A DNA stretch of 35,599 bases, from positions 1 to 35,599 of the forward strand of contig JAFWKV010000033.1 in NCBI GenBank assembly GCA_017511265.1, written 5' to 3'. A program made the position numbers and the translations under genes. Source of the DNA: Clostridia bacterium (GTDB lineage: Bacteria > Bacillota > Clostridia > TANB77 > CAG-508). This document shows, one piece after another, positions 18,820 through 25,316 of the stretch (position 1 is the first letter of the stretch; every line of letters begins with the position of its first letter). The notes beneath the pieces were generated by a model. The model ran no database searches, was not told where the DNA came from, and saw only the letters and a program-made list of their open reading frames with translations.

Positions 18820-18848
18820 TTGCAACAAAAGTCCGTTGATGCTATAAT
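18820..18848 (+). promoter_or_regulatory. Promoter of the 18876 gene
   Basis: TTGCAA (18820-18825) and TATAAT (18843-18848) are 17 bases apart, 27 bases before the ATG. It is divergent from the clpE promoter. Confidence 0.7.
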
Positions 18849-18875
18849 TAAGAAAACAAAAGAGAGGAGTAAGAG

Positions 18876-19718
18876 ATGAACGTAACACTACCAGAAAAAG
18901 AAAAAGGAACAGGAAAAAGGAAAGTAATATATGGTATAATACTTACTGTATGTGTAATTGCTATAGGACTTGCAATATATCAGTTCTTTGCAGATGAAAA
19001 GTTAGAAGTAATTTTAGGACTTGTAAAATCAGAAGATGAAGAAACTGAGCTTTTAAAATCCGAGTTTAATAATATATTTACAAATAGAATAATAAATTCA
19101 CAAAATGTATCAGCAAATCAAAAGCTTAACGAAAATGAAGAGTTAATATATACAGAATATGAAGTACAAGAAAAATCAATAAATAATTATGATATAAACA
19201 TAAATATACCATATATAAATTTAAAAAATGACTTAGCACAACAGTATAATGACGATATAAAGAAAATTTTTAACAATCCAACAACAGAAATTTTACAAAC
19301 AACAGATAGAAACATATCATATACAGTAAATTACATTGCAAGTGTAGAAAATAATATTTTATCATTAGCAATATTATCTACATTTAAAGAAGGAGATAAT
19401 GCTCAAAGAGTAATGGCAAGAACATACAATTATGACCTAATCAATAATAAAGAAATAAAATTAAAAGACTATATAGCAACAAAAGAAATTGAAAAAAATG
19501 TAGTAGAATCAAAAATAAAAAAAGAAGTTGAAACAGCACAAGAACAATCTCAAAAATTAAGAGAATTAGGATATAATATTTATTCAAGAAATAGTACAGA
19601 TAGTATATATAAAATAGAAAATACAACAGAATTCTTTTCTTATAATGGACATTTATATATTCTTTATCCATATGGAAACAATAACAAAACAAGTGAAATG
19701 GATATAGTAATAATTTAA
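18876..19718 (+). CDS. Single-pass membrane protein, RsiV/DUF4163-like extracellular domain
   Basis: A 280-residue protein with a short cytoplasmic start, one membrane segment at about 17-37, and an outer region. The stretch NINIPYINLKN followed by YTVNYIASVENNILSLAI resembles the DUF4163/DUF3298 fold found in RsiV-type anti-sigma factors and PdaC-type proteins. No anti-sigma domain or catalytic motif is visible in the short cytoplasmic part, so its role is unknown. It has its own TTGCAA-17-TATAAT promoter and GAGAGGAG ribosome binding site, and ends at a clear terminator. It is monocistronic and faces htrA. Confidence 0.7.
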   Translation: MNVTLPEKEKGTGKRKVIYGIILTVCVIAIGLAIYQFFADEKLEVILGLVKSEDEETELLKSEFNNIFTNRIINSQNVSANQKLNENEELIYTEYEVQEKSINNYDININIPYINLKNDLAQQYNDDIKKIFNNPTTEILQTTDRNISYTVNYIASVENNILSLAILSTFKEGDNAQRVMARTYNYDLINNKEIKLKDYIATKEIEKNVVESKIKKEVETAQEQSQKLRELGYNIYSRNSTDSIYKIENTTEFFSYNGHLYILYPYGNNNKTSEMDIVII

Positions 19719-19728
19719 TAATAAATCA

Positions 19729-19755
19729 AAAAGAGAAGCATATAGCTTCTCTTTT
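19729..19755 (+). terminator. Intrinsic terminator, usable on both strands
   Basis: An 11-bp stem, AAAAGAGAAGC (19729-19739) with GCTTCTCTTTT (19745-19755), and a 5-base loop. T-runs flank it on each strand, so it can serve both the 18876 gene and the convergent htrA gene. Confidence 0.85.
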
Positions 19756-19860
19756 ATAAAAATAAAAGGGGATGTTTTCAGTATTACTACTGTTTATAAA
19801 TATAATATACAAATAAAATTTGTCCATTGTGTGAACTGAAAGTAAACTATTTGAAAATTT

Positions 19861-21084
19861 CTAAGGTTGTTCACCTAAAGTTAAATCAATATCTGTAGAT
19901 TTGCCATCTCTATTTACCGTTAATTTTATATTATCACCAATAGAATGACTATTCTTAATTTCATTTAATTCATTCATTGAAGTAATTTTCTTACCATCAA
20001 CTGCAGTAATAACATCACCTGCTTTTAATCCAGCTTTTTGAGCAGCTGAAAAATCTTCAACATTTCTTACATAAACACCAACTACCAAATTATATGATTT
20101 AGCTGTCTTTTCATCCAAATCCACACCGCTAATTCCAATATAAGGTCTTTTAACTTTGTTATATTTAATTAATTGACTAGTAATATCAACAGTAGAATTA
20201 ATAGGAATAGCAAAGCAAACACCTTCAACATCTGTTGAGGAAACCTTCATTGTACTTACACCAATAACTTTACCTTCACTATTAACCAAAGCTCCACCAC
20301 TGTTTCCACCATTGATAGCGGCATCTGTTTGGATTAAAGTATATGTTTTACCATCTTCATCTGTAATTTTTCTATTTAAAGCACTAATTATTCCTGCTGT
20401 AGATGTGTAGCCTAAACCTAATGGATTACCAACAACCATAGCAAATTCTCCGATTTTTAAAGCATCAGAATCAGCAAATTCTGCAGCAGTTAATCCAGTT
20501 GCATCAATTTTTAAAACAGCTAAATCTGTTTGAGAATCTCCACCAACTATTTTTGCTTCATATTCAGTATCATTGTTGTATAATTTTACTTTTATTTTAT
20601 TAGCAGAAGATAATTCATAAAAAGAGTCACTTTCAGCTGAATTTACAACATGATTGTTTGTTAAAATATAACCATCTTCACTTATAATTATTCCAGATCC
20701 AGAAGCTTTTGCTGTTGAAGAACCGTTATTCCCAAACATTGAAAAAACTGAATTTACTGTATATTCAATTTCAATTCCAACAATAGATGGTAGTATTTTA
20801 TTTGAAGCATATACAGATGTTTCAGAATAATTCTTTAAAGAAACATAATCAACAGTTCCTGCATTTGAAGAATTAGAAGTATTAGATGTTGTTGGAATGG
20901 TACCTATTAATTTGTTTTTTATAGTTGGAACTCCAAAACAAGTTCCTATAACTAAAGAACAACCTATAATTCCACTAAAAAATGGAATTATAACATTTTT
21001 TGAAAAATTTGAGTTCGATTTCTTGCTTGAATCGAAATTTGAATAACTTTTGATTGCTTGAAATTTATTTTCATTTTCATTCAT
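19861..21084 (-). CDS. htrA: HtrA/DegP-like membrane-anchored serine protease with PDZ domain
   Basis: A 407-residue quality-control protease facing the outside of the cell. It has a cytoplasmic start, one membrane segment at about 31-52 and a Ser/Thr/Asn linker, then a trypsin-like domain and a PDZ domain (about 310-402, RPYIGISGVDL). The catalytic triad is H145 in LTNNHVV, D187 in TDLAVLKID and S262 in NGGNSGGALV. AGGAGGTAATTAAT precedes the ATG. It is monocistronic on the minus strand. It may share stress-linked roles with clpE, but no common operator is seen. Confidence 0.94.
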   Translation of the reverse strand: MNENENKFQAIKSYSNFDSSKKSNSNFSKNVIIPFFSGIIGCSLVIGTCFGVPTIKNKLIGTIPTTSNTSNSSNAGTVDYVSLKNYSETSVYASNKILPSIVGIEIEYTVNSVFSMFGNNGSSTAKASGSGIIISEDGYILTNNHVVNSAESDSFYELSSANKIKVKLYNNDTEYEAKIVGGDSQTDLAVLKIDATGLTAAEFADSDALKIGEFAMVVGNPLGLGYTSTAGIISALNRKITDEDGKTYTLIQTDAAINGGNSGGALVNSEGKVIGVSTMKVSSTDVEGVCFAIPINSTVDITSQLIKYNKVKRPYIGISGVDLDEKTAKSYNLVVGVYVRNVEDFSAAQKAGLKAGDVITAVDGKKITSMNELNEIKNSHSIGDNIKLTVNRDGKSTDIDLTLGEQP

Positions 21085-21190
21085 TATTAATTACCTCCTA
21101 ATTTTATTCATTTGTACAATATAATACCTCAAATTATAAATATAATACAACACAAATGTGAAAGAAATGTGAAAAAAATGCAAAAAGTTA

Positions 21191-21219
21191 TTGTCAAAAA
21201 AAAAATATACATATATAAT
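21191..21219 (+). promoter_or_regulatory. Promoter of the pilin-like gene
   Basis: TTGTCA (21191-21196) and TATAAT (21214-21219) are 17 bases apart and 25 bases before the ATG at 21244. The spacer is almost pure A at its start. Confidence 0.7.
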
Positions 21220-21243
21220 AATATCCAAGAAGGAGAGAAAAAA

Positions 21244-21699
21244 ATGAAATTAACAAATCAAAAAGGTATAACACTTATAGCATTAACAATTACAATAATC
21301 GTTTTATTAATAATTGCAGGAATATCAGTTTATACAGGTTCAAAATTAATTCAAGAAGCAAAGCTTGAAGATGTAAAAACAAATATGTTATTAGTTCAAG
21401 CAGAAACCAAAAATTTTATAGAACAAGCTAAATTTGAAAGAAAAACAATTGAAAATTTGATAACTGAAGGGATAAGTGTTGATAATGTAACTTTAAAATT
21501 AGAAGCAACAAATGAAAATGGACAAACATATTACAAAATTATTCAACCAACAATGAATGAATTAAAATTAAGCAAGCTTAGTAGTGATAATTATTTATTA
21601 GCAATTAATATAGATGAAGTAAGTGTTGATGTATACTTTAAGCCAGGAATAAAAGATGGAGAAGGCACAACATATCACTTACTTTCTGAAATGCAATAA
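21244..21699 (+). CDS. Type IV pilin-like protein with N-terminal methylation motif
   Basis: A 151-residue protein. The start at 21244 is fixed by AAGGAGAG; upstream in-frame ATGs lack a ribosome binding site and lie before the promoter. The start MKLTNQKG followed by ITLIALTITIIVLL is a class III (prepilin peptidase) signal, with cleavage expected after the glycine at 8. The position +5 glutamate usual in pilins is alanine here. The hydrophobic helix is followed by a polar, partly beta-rich region without cysteines. No pilus assembly ATPase, peptidase or platform gene is nearby. It leads an apparent run with rnhB (17-base gap). Confidence 0.75.
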   Translation: MKLTNQKGITLIALTITIIVLLIIAGISVYTGSKLIQEAKLEDVKTNMLLVQAETKNFIEQAKFERKTIENLITEGISVDNVTLKLEATNENGQTYYKIIQPTMNELKLSKLSSDNYLLAINIDEVSVDVYFKPGIKDGEGTTYHLLSEMQ

Positions 21700-21716
21700 A
21701 AGGAAGGTTTGCTAAA

Positions 21717-22343
21717 ATGAAAGAAAAAGAATTAGAAAGACTTACAGAATTAAAAAAAATTGAAAAAGATGTCTATAATGAAGGCTATAAATATATATGC
21801 GGCATTGATGAAGCCGGCAGAGGACCACTTGCAGGACCTGTAGTTGTAGCAAGTGTTATTATGCCAAAAGAATCTATGATAGAAGGAGTAAATGACTCTA
21901 AAAAAATATCTGAAAAAAAAAGAGAAAAGTTATATGACTTAATTATAGATGAAGCAATAAGCTATGGAGTAGGCATAATTAGCCAAGATGAAATTGATAA
22001 AATAAATATTTTAAATGCAACTAAAGAAGGACTTACAAATTCAATAAAAGAACTAAAAACAAAGCCAGACATAATTTTAGTAGATGCACTTACAAAGATA
22101 GACACAATGGGTATACCATATAGATCAGTAATAAAAGGAGATGCTAAAATATATTCAATAGCTTGTGCATCAATAATTGCTAAAGTTACTAGAGACAGAA
22201 TTATGAAAGAATGGGACAAAGTGTATTCTGAGTATGGCTTTGCTGCACATAAAGGTTATGGAACAGCAAAACATATAGCTGCAATTAAAGAATTTGGATT
22301 ATGCCCAATTCACAGACGTAGTTTTACTACAAAATTTGTTTAA
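21717..22343 (+). CDS. rnhB: Ribonuclease HII
   Basis: A 208-residue cytosolic enzyme that nicks RNA in RNA-DNA hybrids and single ribonucleotides in DNA. Active-site acids are D31 and E32 in CGIDEAGRGPLAGP and D123 in ILVDALTKI, with a fourth expected near SIIAKVTRDR. The conserved HKGYGTAKH lies near the C-terminus. AAAGGAAGG precedes the ATG. It follows the pilin-like gene closely; a perfect inverted repeat starts 11 bases after its stop codon. Confidence 0.96.
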   Translation: MKEKELERLTELKKIEKDVYNEGYKYICGIDEAGRGPLAGPVVVASVIMPKESMIEGVNDSKKISEKKREKLYDLIIDEAISYGVGIISQDEIDKINILNATKEGLTNSIKELKTKPDIILVDALTKIDTMGIPYRSVIKGDAKIYSIACASIIAKVTRDRIMKEWDKVYSEYGFAAHKGYGTAKHIAAIKEFGLCPIHRRSFTTKFV

Positions 22344-22353
22344 GAATGGACGG

Positions 22354-22445
22354 TGTGTCAATGGGGACGGGCTTAAATGACACACTGAAGACTTGGAGAC
22401 AGAAAAAATATCAGTGTGTCATTTAAGCCCGTCCCCATTGACACA
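22354..22445. repeat. Perfect 35-bp inverted repeat of the GGGGACGGGCTTAA type
   Basis: The arms 22354-22388 and 22411-22445 are exact reverse complements around a 22-base loop with CTTGGAGACA. The arm reads TGTGTCAAT, GGGGACGGGCTTAAA, TGACACACTGA. The inner arm and loop match the centre of the larger element at 28949-29132. It lies between rnhB and the next ribosome binding site. Confidence 0.93.
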
Positions 22446-22461
22446 GAAAGGAAGCAATAAA

Positions 22462-22617
22462 ATGAGTGAAAAAGAAGAAGTAAAAGAAAACAAAAAAACA
22501 AAGAAAAAAATAAAAATTGACAAATCACAATTAGCAATAAAAGTAATGGCATTTATACTAGCAGTAGCAATGATTTTACCAGTAATAATTTCAGGTATAT
22601 ACGCCTTAAAAGGATAA
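22462..22617 (+). CDS. Small single-pass membrane protein
   Basis: A 51-residue protein with a highly charged Lys/Glu start (about 1-24) and one membrane helix (about 28-48, AIKVMAFILAVAMILPVIIS). The start at 22462 is chosen for AAAGGAAGC upstream; an earlier in-frame ATG lies inside the inverted repeat. It sits 19 bases before cdaA, in the position of a co-expressed partner, but I do not recognise a family. A role with CdaA is only a guess from position. Confidence 0.65.
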   Translation: MSEKEEVKENKKTKKKIKIDKSQLAIKVMAFILAVAMILPVIISGIYALKG

Positions 22618-22636
22618 ATTATAAAGGAAAAATAAT

Positions 22637-23539
22637 ATGGAAAAAATAAGTTTAATATTACAAAATTTCTACTTAGAAAATATACAGCAATACCAGGAAA
22701 ATCCAATAAAACTAATAACACTAATAGTAGACTTAGCAATTGTTATATTTTTAGCATACCAATTATTAAAATTAGTAAAAGATTCAAGAGCATGGCAACT
22801 AATAAAAGGAATTTTATTATTAGTTTTAGCAAATGTTATAAGTTCGGTGTTCCAACTAAACATATTACACTATATTCTATCAGCTGTTATGAATTGGGGA
22901 GTAATACTGTTAATAATTATCTTTCAACCCGAACTTAGGAGAGCACTTGAGCAACTAGGAACAAATAAATTTACTACATATTTTGGAATAGATAATGATA
23001 TAATATCGAAAACTAAAGAAGATATTTATAAAATAGTTATTGCAGCAACAGAACTTGCAAAAGAAAAAAAAGGAGCATTAATAGTAATTCAAAGAGACAT
23101 AGAAATAAAAGATATAATATCAACAGGGGTTCAAATGGATGCAGAAGTATCTCCTCAATTACTAGTAAACATTTTTGAACCAAATACTCCATTACATGAT
23201 GGAGCTGTTGTAATTGGAAAAAACAAAATACAAGCTGCTGCATGTATGCTTCCATTATCACAAGATAAAAACATATCAACAGCTTTAGGAACAAGACATA
23301 GAGCTGCAATAGGAATGTCTAAGGAAGCTGATAGCTTAGTAGTTGTTGTATCTGAAGAAACAGGAAAAATTTCTGTAGCAAAAGATGGAAGTTTAATAGC
23401 AGACGTCAGAGAAGATACATTAAAAAAGATATTAATAAGTAATATTGTTACCAAAAGGCTTGTACCACAAGAACAACCACAAGATAAAATAAGAAAAATA
23501 AAAGATAATTTATTAGGAAAATTCAAGAAAAAATCATAA
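22637..23539 (+). CDS. cdaA: Diadenylate cyclase CdaA (c-di-AMP synthase)
   Basis: A 300-residue membrane enzyme that joins two ATP into c-di-AMP, a messenger controlling potassium balance and cell-wall homeostasis. Membrane helices lie at about 27-46, 55-75 and 80-97. The DAC domain (about 105-260) has both signature motifs, DGA (188-190, in LHDGAVVIG) and GTRHRAAIG (218-226). A basic tail follows (IKDNLLGKFKKKS). In many Firmicutes cdaA is followed by cdaR and glmM; here truA follows, so the usual regulator gene is absent from this spot. Confidence 0.95.
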   Translation: MEKISLILQNFYLENIQQYQENPIKLITLIVDLAIVIFLAYQLLKLVKDSRAWQLIKGILLLVLANVISSVFQLNILHYILSAVMNWGVILLIIIFQPELRRALEQLGTNKFTTYFGIDNDIISKTKEDIYKIVIAATELAKEKKGALIVIQRDIEIKDIISTGVQMDAEVSPQLLVNIFEPNTPLHDGAVVIGKNKIQAAACMLPLSQDKNISTALGTRHRAAIGMSKEADSLVVVVSEETGKISVAKDGSLIADVREDTLKKILISNIVTKRLVPQEQPQDKIRKIKDNLLGKFKKKS

Positions 23540-23566
23540 AAAACAATTGACATATAGGAGATTTTA

Positions 23567-24304
23567 ATGAGAAATATAAAACTAACAATTGAATATGACG
23601 GAAAAGACTTTAATGGCTGGCAAAAACAGCCAAATAAATTAAACATACAAGGAACTATTGAAAAAGCAATTGAAAGCATTGTTGGTCATGAAGTAAAATT
23701 AACCGCATCTGGAAGAACAGATGCGGGTGTTCACGCTTTAGGGCAGGTAGCAAATTTTAAAACAAATTCACAAATTCCTATAGAAAAATTTGCAATAGCG
23801 ATAAATTCAAGACTAAAAAAGTCAATTGTTATAAAAAACGCAGAAGAGGTGGAAGAAAGATTCCACAGCAGACTAAATTGTAAAGAAAAGACATACAGAT
23901 ATATTATCAATAATTCAAAACAAGGCACAGCAATTTATAGAAATTTAGAGTATCATATTTCTAACAATTTAGATATAAAAAAGATGCAGGAAGCAGCTAA
24001 ATTTTTTGAAGGTGAGCATGATTTTAAAGCTTTTAAAGCAAGTGGAACGAGTAGCAAAAGTAGTGTAAGAGTTATTTATAAAGCAGAGGTGTATACAAAA
24101 GGAGATAGAGTTTTTATAGAACTTACAGGCAGTGGATTTTTATATAATATGGTTAGGATTATTTCTGGAACATTGGTAGAGGTAGGAGTTGGTAAAATAG
24201 ATCCACAAGCTATTCCTGAAATTATTGCTTCTGGCAAACGTGAAAATGCAGGCAAAACACTGCCAGCTCACGGACTTTATTTAGTTAGTGTTAGTTACAA
24301 ATAA
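23567..24304 (+). CDS. truA: tRNA pseudouridine(38-40) synthase TruA
   Basis: A 245-residue cytosolic enzyme that isomerises uridines 38-40 in the anticodon arm of many tRNAs. The catalytic aspartate is D52 in SGRTDAGVHALGQ. Other family landmarks are YDGKDFNGWQKQP near the start, YRYIINNS, and GSGFLYNMVRIISGTL near the end. A weak ATAGGAG site precedes the ATG, 27 bases after cdaA. The last five codons, including the stop, lie in the left arm of the foldback element that follows. Confidence 0.95.
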   Translation: MRNIKLTIEYDGKDFNGWQKQPNKLNIQGTIEKAIESIVGHEVKLTASGRTDAGVHALGQVANFKTNSQIPIEKFAIAINSRLKKSIVIKNAEEVEERFHSRLNCKEKTYRYIINNSKQGTAIYRNLEYHISNNLDIKKMQEAAKFFEGEHDFKAFKASGTSSKSSVRVIYKAEVYTKGDRVFIELTGSGFLYNMVRIISGTLVEVGVGKIDPQAIPEIIASGKRENAGKTLPAHGLYLVSVSYK

Positions 24305-24715
24305 ATTGTTGTAATTCACAGATAATTAAACTTAAAGTCCGCGACCGTGGTTAATATATCAATTATTCTTCATGAAATTGTGGGGACCGTTCAATGTTTT
24401 CTTTGTGTAATTAATAATCAAAATTTATTAGAATTTCCTTGTTCATTGCATTCGAAAGAAAGTGTAACGTAAAAGAATGAGCCTCTTTCACTTAGTCCTC
24501 ACTCGCTACTCTCGTTCGACGTGAACATCCCTCATTCTTTTACGTAACACTTTCTAATACTCATTCCAATCAAGCGGAAATCTAATAAATTTTGATTATT
24601 AATACACTTAGAAAACATTAGAATGGGGATAATGAAGAATAATTATATATTCACCACGAGGCAGGACATATATAATTTAAAATCTGTGAATTATAACAAT
24701 TTAATTTGTAACTAA
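24290..24715. repeat. 426-bp diverged foldback element with the conserved 49-base core
   Basis: The arms 24290-24438 and 24576-24715 are imperfect reverse complements, e.g. TAGTTACAAA with TTTGTAACTA, TAATTCACAGAT with ATCTGTGAATTA, and TTAATAATC with GATTATTAA. The centre 24439-24575 matches 15487-15625 in layout: caps TTGTTCATT and CCAATCAAGCG, a 25-bp stem (24457-24481 with 24531-24555) and an apical 24482-24530 that differs by one base from 15531-15579. The outer left arm begins inside truA. It fills the gap between truA and the 24769 gene; no coding sequence is seen in it. Confidence 0.88.
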
Positions 24716-24768
24716 ATAAGTAAATTATTCATAGTATGTAGTAAAATTTAAAGAAGGGAGAACTACGT

Positions 24769-25230
24769 ATGAGTAATTTACTTATTTTTTTCGCACTGCC
24801 ATTAGCAACAATAATTATAGCAGTAGTATTAGAAAGAATATGGAAAAATTACATATTAGTAACACTTTTTACGTTTGCAGTATATTTAATAGTAGCATTT
24901 GCTATAGGAGATGCTAACTTACTAGTATTAGTAATTATTTACACAGTATTAGCCTTTATAGCAGCATTTTTGAGTATGCTATTTAGAAAAATAAATAAAA
25001 AATTGAAGCATTTAGAAGAAATTGGCGGAGTAAATGATGAAAATGAGAGAAGACATTGTCACCATCATAACGAAAATGGCAATATAAGTGACACAAATAA
25101 TAATGAAAATAACTGCAACTGCAACAGAAATAATACACAAAATTTAGCAATAAATGCTGAAGTTTCACCAAATAGATGTAACAATGGTCGAACAGGAACT
25201 TTTAGAGGACAATATAGAAGAAGATTTTAA
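24769..25230 (+). CDS. DUF2651-like membrane protein with His/Cys/Asn-rich tail
   Basis: A 153-residue protein. The first 80 residues form three closely packed hydrophobic segments (about 4-22, 28-46, 52-74). They resemble the DUF2651 family of Bacillus and Clostridium membrane proteins of unknown function (FALPLATIIIAVVLERI at the start). The tail is unusual: a charged helix (KINKKLKHLEEIGG), then RHCHHHNENG and NNENNCNCNRNN, which could bind metal, and a basic end (FRGQYRRRF). The ribosome binding site is AAGAAGGGAG. The family relation is moderately sure; metal binding is inference. Confidence 0.65.
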   Translation: MSNLLIFFALPLATIIIAVVLERIWKNYILVTLFTFAVYLIVAFAIGDANLLVLVIIYTVLAFIAAFLSMLFRKINKKLKHLEEIGGVNDENERRHCHHHNENGNISDTNNNENNCNCNRNNTQNLAINAEVSPNRCNNGRTGTFRGQYRRRF

Positions 25231-25248
25231 AAAAATTTCTTAAAATAC

Positions 25249-25277
25249 TTGTTTTTTCGGCATTTTTGTAGGATAAT
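25249..25277 (+). promoter_or_regulatory. Probable promoter of the VirD4-like gene
   Basis: TTGTTT (25249-25254) and GATAAT (25272-25277) are 17 bases apart, about 40 bases before the ATG at 25317. Confidence 0.5.
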
Positions 25278-25316
25278 ATATATGTAGGATTTTGTAAACG
25301 AAAGGATACTACATAT

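Noticed and set aside
18704..18875. CtsR operator upstream of clpE
   Set aside because: No pair of GGTCAAA-like heptamers with the right spacing was found.
21112..21243. Extended N-terminus for the pilin-like protein
   Set aside because: It would begin before the promoter at 21191-21219 and would bury the class III signal.
22989..23310. Minus-strand Leu-rich frames opposite cdaA
   Set aside because: They are antisense shadows of the DAC domain coding sequence.
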